A DNA stretch of 22,924 nucleotides from JBMOPD01 sp049323615 (GTDB taxonomy: Bacteria > Bacillota > Desulfotomaculia > Desulfotomaculales > Desulfocucumaceae), in the NCBI GenBank assembly GCA_049323615.1, contig JBMOPD010000097.1, forward strand, positions 1-22,924, in the 5' to 3' direction. Positions 7,174 to 13,457 of the stretch are shown here, piece after piece. The first letter of the stretch is position 1, and every line of letters starts with the position of its first letter. Under the pieces are notes generated by a model. It did not search any database. It had not been told where the DNA came from and saw nothing but the letters and a program-made list of their open reading frames with translations. A program made the position numbers and the translations under genes.

Positions 7174-7731
7174 ATGTCCAGTGCAGCGGCAGGCGATGCC
7201 CACCTTGAAAATGTAATGTTTCGCCTGATAGATTGCCAGCCGGGGGAAAATTCCGACCAGTACGACACCATGGTCATGGTCACCCTGGTTAATTTGCTGG
7301 GGATTATCAGTGCTATGAATAAGCTGTGGTCTGCCGGGCCTCCGATGACCAGGTCCCTGGCGGAGGACCCCCTGATGACCGCCCTCCTGGGGTCGCTGGG
7401 ACAGGGGCAATACCAGCAGGGGGCGCGGGGAGGCGCCCCGGGCATAAACCCTGCTCTGCTGTTAAGCCTGTTGGGACGTCAGGGCCAGAGGCCGGAAAAT
7501 GCCCTTTTAATGGCATTGTTGAGTAGTATGATGCAGCCGCCTGCGCAGTCCCCATTCCATCCACCGGTTCCGCCCCCGTTCCACCAGCCGGATCAGGCCC
7601 GTCAGCAGGTGGAAAAGGACAGACCGGACAATCTTTCGGGGCCCGGTGGCGGAAAAGCGGCTGGCGGGAAAAGCCAGAATGAACTGAGGAGGCAGGGAAA
7701 CGTTTTGACCTGGGACCGGCGGCTGGGGTAA
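7174..7731 (+). CDS. Unknown protein with a VNLxGII hydrophobic motif (paralogue 2)
   Basis: A 185-residue paralogue of the 6268 gene. Matching parts are AHLENVMFRLI with ANIEETLFQLL, MVMVTLVNLLGIISAMN with LLSLVNLMGIINIIN, and INPALLLSLLGRQ with DPASLLAMLGGK. A second leucine-rich patch (ENALLMALLSSMMQPP) is followed by a Pro/His-rich segment (SPFHPPVPPPFHQP) and a basic tail. One hydrophobic stretch might be membrane-associated; no signal peptide is seen. The ATG at 7174 is preceded by AGAGGAGG (7159-7166). An in-frame ATG at 7117 exists but lacks such a site and would add 19 residues that run through the Shine-Dalgarno region. Function unknown; surface or spore association would be a guess. 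Confidence 0.6.
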   Translation: MSSAAAGDAHLENVMFRLIDCQPGENSDQYDTMVMVTLVNLLGIISAMNKLWSAGPPMTRSLAEDPLMTALLGSLGQGQYQQGARGGAPGINPALLLSLLGRQGQRPENALLMALLSSMMQPPAQSPFHPPVPPPFHQPDQARQQVEKDRPDNLSGPGGGKAAGGKSQNELRRQGNVLTWDRRLG

Positions 7732-7765
7732 GAATGAATAATTTAACGCTGTAGCGGCAAAAAAT

Positions 7766-7793
7766 ACCCCCAGATGTGTGGGGGTGATTTTTT
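7766..7793 (+). terminator. Hairpin that ends paralogue 2 or hides the next gene's Shine-Dalgarno
   Basis: ACCCCCA (7766-7772) pairs perfectly with TGGGGGT (7779-7785) around GATGTG, followed by GATTTTTT. It has the form of a short intrinsic terminator. The right arm is also the only Shine-Dalgarno-like sequence (GGGGGTGA) for the HMA gene starting at 7792, so the hairpin would block its translation when folded. Confidence 0.6.
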
Positions 7794-8022
7794 GAACAAA
7801 ACCGGCAGAGCTCTTTTCAGGGTTGGGGGGTTGAAAGACCAGGAGGGCCGGAAAGAAATAGAACACAACCTGATCCAGATCGACGGGGTCCGCAACGTGC
7901 GGGTTTCCATCCCGGACCGGACGGTAAACGTTGAGTTTGATCCCGGGGTAATCAGGGAGGAATACCTGGAACGCACTTTGGACTCCCTGGGATATTCTCC
8001 ATATGTCCTTCCCAACGGCTGA
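7792..8022 (+). CDS. Heavy-metal-associated (HMA)-like domain protein lacking the CxxC metal site
   Basis: A 76-residue protein with the beta-alpha-beta-beta-alpha-beta rhythm of HMA/ferredoxin-like metallochaperones: RALFRVGGL, a helix (EGRKEIEHNLIQI), the hallmark DGVRNVRVSIPDRTVNVEFD, and a final helix ending LDSLGYSPYVL. The usual GMTCxxC loop is replaced by GGLKDQEGRK, with no cysteine in this form, so it cannot bind copper in the usual way. The start is uncertain: TTG at 7792 has GGGGGTG (7780-7786) upstream, while the in-frame ATG at 7774 lies inside the hairpin and would add MCGGDF. The TTG is preferred. The next gene begins 12 bases after its stop with a Shine-Dalgarno overlapping the stop, so the two are likely co-translated. 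Confidence 0.65.
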   Translation: MNKTGRALFRVGGLKDQEGRKEIEHNLIQIDGVRNVRVSIPDRTVNVEFDPGVIREEYLERTLDSLGYSPYVLPNG

Positions 8023-8034
8023 AAGGAGTTGCAG

Positions 8035-8481
8035 ATGAGCATCAAGCTGCTGGCCCTTCTGATTGCTGCTGTTTCCGGGATGACAATGGCCGTTCAGGGC
8101 ACGTTGAATACCTCCCTGAGCAAAGTCATCGGGCTGCTGGAAGCCACTTTTGTGGTTCACCTGGTGGGCCTTGTACTTGTCTCCCTGCTGTTGTTCGTGT
8201 TTAAACTGGGGGTTTTAAAACCGGATCTTTTCGGCCAGGTCCCCGTGTACAGTTACCTGGGGGGGATACTGGGAGTAATTATTATATACGGGGTGATGAA
8301 AAGCATCCCCAAAGTGGGTGTTGCGCCGGCCACCACCGCCATAATACTGGGCCAGGTGTTTACCGCCGGGCTGATCGACCATCTTGGCCTCTTCGGCATG
8401 GAAAAAATGCCCTTTAACTGGTGCCGCGTAGGCGGCACCCTGCTCATGGCGGGAGGAGCCTGGCTTATCCTGAGGAAATGA
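8035..8481 (+). CDS. YdcZ (DUF606)-type DMT superfamily membrane protein
   Basis: A 148-residue integral membrane protein with about five hydrophobic helices: ALLIAAVSGMTMAVQGTLN, the VVHLVGLVLVSLLLFVF segment, YLGGILGVIIIYGVM, a helix over GVAPATTAIILGQVF, and GTLLMAGGAWLILRK at the C-terminus. The N-terminal QGTLNTSLSK and the repeated small-residue helix faces fit the half-size YdcZ family, whose members are thought to pair to make a small-molecule transporter. The substrate is not predictable. AAAGGAG (8022-8028) supports ATG 8035; a TTG two codons earlier overlaps that site. It overlaps the control region of the HMA gene's stop, suggesting a two-gene unit. No terminator was found between it and the convergent L,D-transpeptidase. 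Confidence 0.8.
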   Translation: MSIKLLALLIAAVSGMTMAVQGTLNTSLSKVIGLLEATFVVHLVGLVLVSLLLFVFKLGVLKPDLFGQVPVYSYLGGILGVIIIYGVMKSIPKVGVAPATTAIILGQVFTAGLIDHLGLFGMEKMPFNWCRVGGTLLMAGGAWLILRK

Positions 8482-8535
8482 GGCCGCAGTCTCTATATAA
8501 GGTGTGGTAGCGGTTATAGAAAAGAGATAGTGGAG

Positions 8536-9078
8536 TCAGGGAATTATTAATACCTGGCCGGGGATCAGGATATCCGGGTCGGCAAGGTTGTTGGCCCTGA
8601 TTATGTCATCCAGGGGCACACCGTATATCTGGGATATCTTCCATAAGGTATCGCCCGGCTTAACCACATACTGTTTGCCCTCTTGGGAAACAGGCGGGGC
8701 GTTACCCTTACCGTCGGTTATTATTACCGGTGTCCCGATATTTATTTTGGGGAACAGTTCCTCCACGTCACCGTTGTACATCCTGATGCATCCGTTGGAA
8801 ATGAATTTTCCGATGGAGGAAGGGTTGTTTGTCCCGTGAATGCCGTAAGGCCCGTTCGGTATATCCAGCCCCATCCACCGGGTACCCAGTATATCGCCAG
8901 GCTTTATTATTTTATTGACAACCTTGTAGCTGCCTAAAGGAGTTGGGGTTGAGGGTTTCCCCACGGCCACCGGGTATGTTTTTATTATTTTGTCCCCGTT
9001 GTAATAATTAAGTCTGCGGGCGGCCCTTATTATCTCCAGCTGTGTTCCGGCCTCCGGCCTGCTTGAATGGTGAGGCAA
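8536..9078 (-). CDS. L,D-transpeptidase (YkuD domain) with C-terminal LysM
   Basis: A 180-residue enzyme of the family that makes 3-3 cross-links in peptidoglycan or attaches proteins to it. The catalytic signature is complete: His81 in YGIHGTNNPSSIG, and Cys97 and Arg99 in SNGCIRMYNGD. Residues about 15-121 form the YkuD domain. Residues 136-179 form a LysM domain (QYVVKPGDTLWKISQIYGV, ending IPGQVLIIP) for binding peptidoglycan. The order is catalytic then LysM, the reverse of Bacillus YkuD. No signal peptide is visible, which in a spore former is compatible with action in the mother cell during cortex or coat assembly; this is inference. The start is TTG (9078-9076), well supported by AAGGAGGG six bases upstream on the minus strand. 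It is divergent from ispE. Confidence 0.88.
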   Translation of the reverse strand: MPHHSSRPEAGTQLEIIRAARRLNYYNGDKIIKTYPVAVGKPSTPTPLGSYKVVNKIIKPGDILGTRWMGLDIPNGPYGIHGTNNPSSIGKFISNGCIRMYNGDVEELFPKINIGTPVIITDGKGNAPPVSQEGKQYVVKPGDTLWKISQIYGVPLDDIIRANNLADPDILIPGQVLIIP

Positions 9079-9183
9079 GGCGATCCCTCCTTATTATATA
9101 AAGAAAAATAAAAAAAGGGATATTTTACTGCAAGTGGTATTAATACGTATGATCAAAGTTACATTTTTATGTCGGAGATACAG

Positions 9184-10026
9184 ATGAAGGTAAAAGCCCG
9201 GGCAAAAATAAACTTATCCCTGGATGTGCTGGGGAAGCGCGGGGACGGGTATCATGAAATCCTTACGGTGATGCAGGCCCTGGAGTTGCACGATGTCCTG
9301 GAAGTGGAACTTCTGCCGGGCGAAATCCGGGTTGAGAGCAGTGATCCGGAGGTTCCCCCGGGTCCGGGCAATATCGTTTACCGGGCAGCCGGTTTAATCC
9401 GCAGGGAATACGGCTGCACCCGCGGAGCCCGAATATACATACATAAAAATATCCCGGTGGCGGCGGGGCTGGCCGGGGGTTCAACCGACGCCGCCGCTGC
9501 GCTGAGGGCTTTAAATGAGTTGTGGGAACTGAATATTGGCGAGGGTGAGATTTTCAGGCTGGGTGAAATGCTTGGTTCGGACGTTCCGTTCTGCCTGCTG
9601 GGTAAAGCCGCCCTGGCCGGGGGGAGGGGTGAGGTACTGACGCCGCTTCCGCCCTTTTCAGGCCTGGGTGTGGTGCTGGTCAAACCACCCTTTGGTGTCT
9701 CCACCGCCAGAATTTACGGTCTTTACGACACCTGTCCCCCGGGTCCCGGTCCGGACACCGGGGCGCTAATCGGGGCTCTTAAAAAAAGGGATGTGCCGGC
9801 CGTGGCCGGTCTGATGGGAAACGTACTGGAAAGGGTGACCTCATCCCTGCACCCGGAAATAATGGATATCAAAAACGCCCTGCTGGCCGCCGGGGCGGCG
9901 GGAGCGTTGATGAGCGGCAGCGGCCCGGCGGTATTCGGGCTGTGCGCCGGACCGGAGGAGGCCCTGGCGGTGGCCTCCCGCCTGAAGCTGCCGGGCTGCA
10001 GGATTATAACTACAGCAACAGTATGA
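9184..10026 (+). CDS. ispE: 4-diphosphocytidyl-2-C-methyl-D-erythritol kinase
   Basis: A 280-residue GHMP-family kinase that phosphorylates the 2-hydroxyl of CDP-ME in the MEP pathway to isopentenyl diphosphate. Motif 1 is KARAKINLSLDVLGKRGDGY with Lys8, motif 2 is the ATP-binding PVAAGLAGGSTDAAAALRAL (91-110), Asp133 lies in GSDVPFCLLGKAALAGGRGE, and motif 3 is LMSGSGPAVFGL. The length is normal for IspE. ATG 9184 is chosen because GGAG (9174-9177) sits six bases upstream; the in-frame ATG at 9169 lacks a ribosome-binding site. A possible -10 box TATGAT (9148-9153) lies just upstream, without a good -35. A repeat element, not a terminator, follows. The GntR and nucleotidyltransferase genes come next. 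Confidence 0.95.
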   Translation: MKVKARAKINLSLDVLGKRGDGYHEILTVMQALELHDVLEVELLPGEIRVESSDPEVPPGPGNIVYRAAGLIRREYGCTRGARIYIHKNIPVAAGLAGGSTDAAAALRALNELWELNIGEGEIFRLGEMLGSDVPFCLLGKAALAGGRGEVLTPLPPFSGLGVVLVKPPFGVSTARIYGLYDTCPPGPGPDTGALIGALKKRDVPAVAGLMGNVLERVTSSLHPEIMDIKNALLAAGAAGALMSGSGPAVFGLCAGPEEALAVASRLKLPGCRIITTATV

Positions 10027-10034
10027 CAAAAATA

Positions 10035-10091
10035 TTTAAGCCACGGAGAACACAGAGAACAAAGTGCCCTCTGTGACCTCTGTGGCTAAAT
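10035..10091. repeat. Inverted repeat with 9-base-periodic arms (element H)
   Basis: AGCCACGGAGAACACAGAG (10039-10057) pairs with 10069-10087 at 16 of 19 positions around an 11-base loop. Each arm holds a 9-base repeat: CACGGAGAA and CACAGAGAA on the left, and on the opposite strand of the right arm CACAGAGGT and CACAGAGGG. It begins nine bases after the ispE stop. Similar CACAGAGAA-type repeats occur in many environmental genomes; the period differs from the 7-base elements here. Confidence 0.75.
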
Positions 10092-10161
10092 TAAGGTCAC
10101 TTGCAGTGTCTGTGCGAAAAGATTACAATTGTATTGGAGTATTATGGTAGGAGGAGTGGAG

Positions 10162-10845
10162 ATGCAAGAGTCCAGGCTGATCCCGATCAGGTTGGATAAC
10201 TACAAGCCCTTACGGGAACTGGTATTTGAATCTTTAAGGGAAGCCATTATCCAGGGCCGGCTGAAGCCGGGTGAACGCCTGATGGAGATGCAGCTGGCCG
10301 ACGAGATGGGTGTCAGCAGGACACCGGTCAGGGAAGCCATCCGAAAGCTGGAACTGGAAGGCTTTGTGGTCATGATCCCCCGTAAGGGAGCCTACGTGTC
10401 AGGAATATCGGTCAAGGACATAGTTGATGTCTTCGAGGTCAGGGCGGCCCTGGAGGCCCTGGCGGCGGGACTGGCGGCCGAGAGGATTACCGCTGAGGAA
10501 CTGGAAAATCTGGAAAGGTCTCTGGTGCAGATATCCGAGGTAAGCGACAGGCATGACCTGGACGCCATTGTGGAGACCGACACCAACTTTCATGAACTAA
10601 TCTACAAGGCCAGCCGTAATGAAAGGCTGTTTCAGATCGTCACTCACCTGAAGGAGCAGATTCAGCGTTTCCGGACCACGTCCCTCTCTCAGCCAGGCCG
10701 CTCCAAGGATGCGCTGAGTGAGCACCGGGGGATAGTGGAGGCCATCAGTGAGCGCAATGTTGAAATGGCCCAGACACTGGCCCGTGAACATATAGAAAAT
10801 GCCGAGCAAAGTTTGTTAACTGCCCTGCGGGAGGCTAAGGAATAA
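10162..10845 (+). CDS. GntR-family transcriptional regulator, FadR/FCD subfamily
   Basis: A 227-residue DNA-binding repressor or activator. Residues 15-82 are the winged helix: LREAIIQGRLKPGERLME, LADEMGVSRTPVREAIRKLE, then a GFVVMIPRKGAYV wing. Residues 88-215 form the FCD ligand-binding helical domain with its probable metal ligands Asp140 and His144 (ETDTNFHELI), His188 (SEHRGIV) and His210 (AREHIEN). FCD regulators usually respond to carboxylic acids or related small metabolites; the ligand here cannot be read. GGAGGAG (10150-10156) fixes ATG 10162; earlier in-frame TTG and ATG codons at 10129 and 10144 lack such a site. Its stop overlaps the start of the nucleotidyltransferase gene by one base (TAATG), so the two are translationally coupled. 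Confidence 0.9.
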   Translation: MQESRLIPIRLDNYKPLRELVFESLREAIIQGRLKPGERLMEMQLADEMGVSRTPVREAIRKLELEGFVVMIPRKGAYVSGISVKDIVDVFEVRAALEALAAGLAAERITAEELENLERSLVQISEVSDRHDLDAIVETDTNFHELIYKASRNERLFQIVTHLKEQIQRFRTTSLSQPGRSKDALSEHRGIVEAISERNVEMAQTLAREHIENAEQSLLTALREAKE

Positions 10846-11597
10846 TGGTAGATGCGTTGGTTTTGGCCGGCAGCAGGAACGACGGCCCGTTAAAGCAATG
10901 CAGTTCGGTACCGTACGAAGCGATGATCACCATTGGCCGTAAGACCATGATAGAATACGTGATTGATGCCCTCAGGAGCTCAAAGCGTATCAACAGGATA
11001 GTGGTGGTGGGCCCGCCCGATGTCCCGGGCTTTTGCCGGCGGGACGATGTCAAGGTGGTCCCGGCCAAGGGAAACCTGATGGAAAACATGTTAAGGGGAG
11101 TGGAAAATATTCCGGGCGCCGAAAGGGTACTGCTGGCCACCTGTGATATTCCCCTGATCACATCCCAGGCCATAGAAGATTTTCTGGACAGGTGCGGAGA
11201 CAAATCCGCCGACATCTATTACCCCGTTGTGCCCAGGGAAGTGGTGGAGAAAAGCTTCATCAACACCAGGCGTACGTACGTCACCTTCAAAGAAGGGGAC
11301 TTTACCGGGGGCAACCTTTTCCTGATCGCTCCCGCTGCGGTTAACCGGTGTATGGTCAAGGGGCAGCAGCTGGTTGATGCCCGAAAAAGTCCCATTCGCC
11401 TGAGCAGGTTGATGGGGGTGCCCTTCCTGATTAAATTCATGTTGCGTATGGTAACCATTAAAGAGGCCGAAAGAAAGGCTTCGGATCTGCTGGGCATCGA
11501 GGGAGCGGTGGTCATTACCAGGTACCCCGAGGTGGGGGTTGATGTGGATAAACCCAGTGACCTGGAACTGGTCAGCAAGGTGCTGATGTCGGCCTAG
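10845..11597 (+). CDS. MobA-like nucleotidyltransferase family protein
   Basis: A 250-residue member of the NTP_transferase (MobA/GlmU-N-like) fold. The N-terminal strand-loop is VDALVLAGSRNDGPLKQ, a diverged form of the usual LAAGxxxRMG nucleotide loop, in which the loop Arg-Met is missing. MIEYVIDAL and RIVVVG follow, as in the family, and ATCDIPLITSQAIEDFL supplies the metal-binding Asp. GGNLFLIAP and GVDVDKPSDLELV at the end are typical of sugar-1-phosphate or cofactor nucleotidyltransferases. The substrate is unknown. It overlaps the GntR stop by one base, with GGGAGG upstream, and is thus under the same transcript. The C-terminal half (KFMLRMVTIKEAERKASDLL) differs from GlmU, so it is not a second glmU. 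It may act in cell-surface or cofactor synthesis. Confidence 0.75.
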   Translation: MVDALVLAGSRNDGPLKQCSSVPYEAMITIGRKTMIEYVIDALRSSKRINRIVVVGPPDVPGFCRRDDVKVVPAKGNLMENMLRGVENIPGAERVLLATCDIPLITSQAIEDFLDRCGDKSADIYYPVVPREVVEKSFINTRRTYVTFKEGDFTGGNLFLIAPAAVNRCMVKGQQLVDARKSPIRLSRLMGVPFLIKFMLRMVTIKEAERKASDLLGIEGAVVITRYPEVGVDVDKPSDLELVSKVLMSA

Positions 11598-11600
11598 TTT

Positions 11601-11696
11601 GAGAAGTGAGAGGTGAGAAGTTGGACTTTTGTTGGAATTGGCCCTTTAGCCAATTCCTTATTAATCTCATTACCTGCTTCTACTTCTCGCTTCTCA
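11601..11696. repeat. Heptad inverted repeat with inner hairpin (element B)
   Basis: The left arm has 7-base units in phase: GAGAAGT at 11601, GAGAGGT at 11608, GAGAAGT at 11615. The right arm ends CTTCTCG (11683) and CTTCTCA (11690), preceded by a shortened CTTCTA; on the other strand these read TGAGAAG and CGAGAAG. Inside lies a perfect 9-bp hairpin, GGAATTGGC (11634-11642) with GCCAATTCC (11649-11657), loop CCTTTA. It begins three bases after the nucleotidyltransferase stop and ends within 16 bases of the ilvA start. Confidence 0.8.
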
Positions 11697-11711
11697 ATGG
11701 GGGGAATTCAC

Positions 11712-12923
11712 TTGCCAGGCATAACCATTGAACAGGTGATAGAGGCCAGAAACAGGATGGCCGGCATTATTCACCTGACTCCCCTGGATTATTCCCGGTT
11801 TTTCAGCAGCCTGACCGGTTCCAGCCTGTATCTGAAGCTGGAAAACATGCAGAAAACAGGGTCCTTTAAAATCAGGGGGGCATACAATAAGATCAATTCC
11901 CTTTCGGTCCGGGAAAGGGCCGGGGGAGTGGTTGCAGCCTCGGCCGGAAACCATGCCCAGGGGGTGGCCTATGCCGCTTCCCGGTCCGGCTTGAAGGCTG
12001 CCATTGTAATGCCTGAGGGGTCACCCATAACCAAAATAATGGCCAGCAGAGGCTACGGCGCCGAGGTGATCATCAGCGGCAGGGATTACGATGAGGCCTT
12101 TGACAAGGCCATGGAAATTCAAAAAGCATCCGGAGCCGCTTACATCCATGGGTTCGACGATATCGACGTAATTGCCGGACAGGGTACCCTGGGGCTGGAG
12201 ATTTTAGAACAGCTTCCCCGGGTTGACGCAGTGGTTGCCCCCGTGGGCGGCGGCGGCCTGTTGGGCGGGATTTCCTTTGTCTTGAAGGAACTCAGGCCGC
12301 AGGTAAAAGTATACGGGGTGCAGTCGGCCGGTGCTCCGGCCGTGTACCTCAGCCGGAAGAAGGGGGAATTTCAGGAGACCCCGGCTTCGGGCACCATCGC
12401 CGAGGGTATAAATGTGCGCCGTCCCGGAAAACTGACCCTTGACCTGATTAAAAAGTATGTGGACGATGTGGTGCTGGTGGATGACGAAGAAATATCCCAG
12501 ACTATACTGATGCTTCTTGAGCGGACCAAAGTGGTGTCCGAGGGAGCCGGGGCCGCCGGCCTTGCCGCCGTGCTGCACGGCAGGTTAAAGCTCCGGGGAC
12601 TCAATGTGGTGGTCGTGATCAGCGGAGGAAATATTGACGTGAACGTGCTGTCCACTATTATTGAAAGGGGCCTGATCAAATCAGGCCGGCGCCTGAGAAT
12701 AAAAACCGTCATTTCCGACCGGCCGGGCAGCCTGAAGAAGGTTATTTCACTGGTTTCAGAGCAGCAGGTGAACATCATTTCCATAGTTCACGACCGTTCC
12801 AGTCCAAAGGTTCCCATTAAAGACGCCGAGGTTGAATTCATACTGGAAACGATGAATTGGGATCATGTGGAAAATGTGCTCGCCACCCTTAAAAAAGCCG
12901 GCTATTCCCTGGAAATTTTGTGA
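11712..12923 (+). CDS. ilvA: Threonine ammonia-lyase (threonine dehydratase), short single-ACT form
   Basis: A 403-residue PLP enzyme converting L-threonine to 2-oxobutanoate and ammonia, the first step to isoleucine or a catabolic route. The PLP lysine is Lys53 in KTGSFKIRGAYNK, the phosphate-binding glycine loop is GGGGLLGG (179-186), and SAGNHAQGVA is the substrate Asn region. Residues about 327-403 form one ACT-like domain (RLRIKTVISDRPGSLKKV and onward). A single ACT domain is found in short, TdcB-like or clostridial IlvA forms, so whether isoleucine inhibits it cannot be told. The start is probably TTG 11712 with GGGGGGAA (11699-11706) before it; the in-frame ATG at 11697 overlaps the Shine-Dalgarno and is an alternative that adds five residues. 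No clear terminator follows. Confidence 0.93.
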   Translation: MPGITIEQVIEARNRMAGIIHLTPLDYSRFFSSLTGSSLYLKLENMQKTGSFKIRGAYNKINSLSVRERAGGVVAASAGNHAQGVAYAASRSGLKAAIVMPEGSPITKIMASRGYGAEVIISGRDYDEAFDKAMEIQKASGAAYIHGFDDIDVIAGQGTLGLEILEQLPRVDAVVAPVGGGGLLGGISFVLKELRPQVKVYGVQSAGAPAVYLSRKKGEFQETPASGTIAEGINVRRPGKLTLDLIKKYVDDVVLVDDEEISQTILMLLERTKVVSEGAGAAGLAAVLHGRLKLRGLNVVVVISGGNIDVNVLSTIIERGLIKSGRRLRIKTVISDRPGSLKKVISLVSEQQVNIISIVHDRSSPKVPIKDAEVEFILETMNWDHVENVLATLKKAGYSLEIL

Positions 12924-12979
12924 ACCATTTTTAAAATTTATGATTATTAGGAATAATTTTCATATAGAATTGGAAAAAT

Positions 12980-13008
12980 GAAGGAATTTTATCTTCAATG
13001 GAGAATTC
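12980..13008 (+). promoter_or_regulatory. SigH promoter for spoVG
   Basis: GAAGGAATT (12980-12988) matches the SigH -35 consensus RNAGGAWWW at every position, and GGAGAATTC (13000-13008) matches the -10 consensus RNNGAATWW at all but the last. The 11-base spacing is in the known range. In Bacillus spoVG is a classical SigH gene, so position and sequence agree. The flanking AT-rich DNA is also of the kind bound by AbrB, but no site can be called. Confidence 0.8.
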
Positions 13009-13056
13009 AATCAGAACTATTTAAATGCAACTCTGATCAGGAAGGTGGTGAAGGGG

Positions 13057-13311
13057 ATGGTTGTGACAGACGTAAGGGTGCGTAAAATCCTTACAGAGGG
13101 TAAGATGAAGGCAATAGTTTCGGTTACGCTGGACGATATGTTTGTGATACACGACGTCAAGGTGGTAGAAGGACAAAATGGGTTGTTTGTTGCCATGCCC
13201 AGTAGAAAAACTCCCGACGGCGAATTCAGGGATATAGCTCATCCCATCACATCTTCCGCACGTGAAGTCATACAAAACGCAGTTTTGCAGGCTTACGAGG
13301 CGGCTCTATAA
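13057..13311 (+). CDS. spoVG: SpoVG, sporulation and cell-division regulator
   Basis: An 84-residue protein recognised by its N-terminus MVVTDVRVRKILTEGKMKAI, the core VSVTLDDMFVIHDVKVVEG and the near-invariant GLFVAMPSRKTPDGEFRDIA with HPITSSAREVIQ. SpoVG is a small nucleic-acid-binding regulator that acts in asymmetric septation and, in other Firmicutes, in surface and virulence gene control. ATG 13057 gives the normal length; AAGGTGGTGA (13042-13051), one base off the full anti-Shine-Dalgarno complement, precedes it. Upstream GTG codons at 13045 and 13048 fall inside that site and are rejected. It is expressed from a SigH promoter and followed by an intrinsic terminator, so glmU is not simply downstream in the same unit. 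Confidence 0.95.
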   Translation: MVVTDVRVRKILTEGKMKAIVSVTLDDMFVIHDVKVVEGQNGLFVAMPSRKTPDGEFRDIAHPITSSAREVIQNAVLQAYEAAL

Positions 13312-13333
13312 GAGAATAGGGGGAAAAAAAGTG

Positions 13334-13356
13334 AAGGGAGCTTAGGCTCTCTTTTT
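13334..13356 (+). terminator. Intrinsic terminator between spoVG and glmU
   Basis: GGGAGC (13336-13341) pairs with GCTCTC (13346-13351, one G-T pair) around TTAG, followed by TTTTT. It is 24 bases after spoVG. Some read-through into glmU is possible, as the stem is short. Confidence 0.75.
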
Positions 13357-13406
13357 GTGTGAAAACTCAAAAAATAGTTAAGGCTAAAGGGAAACCCCGG
13401 TTTGTG

Positions 13407-13435
13407 TTGAATACATCAGTTTGGGCCGTTAAAAA
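13407..13435 (+). promoter_or_regulatory. Weak SigA-like promoter before glmU
   Basis: TTGAAT (13407-13412), a 17-base spacer and TAAAAA (13430-13435) match the consensus at four of six positions each. A start about seven bases later would leave room only for the Shine-Dalgarno region before ATG 13458. It would explain how glmU is expressed past the spoVG terminator. Confidence 0.3.
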
Positions 13436-13457
13436 AATGGGAAGGAAGGTCCGGGGA

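Noticed and set aside
9137..9150. Overlapping small palindromes GTATTAATAC and ATACGTAT between the L,D-transpeptidase and ispE as an operator
   Set aside because: Both are short, AT-rich and match no operator I know; they may only reflect promoter composition.
13359..13457. A 33-residue N-terminal extension of GlmU from GTG 13359
   Set aside because: No ribosome-binding site precedes it, it starts in a terminator T-tract, and the added residues do not fit the family. The ATG at 13458 gives the standard GlmU N-terminus.
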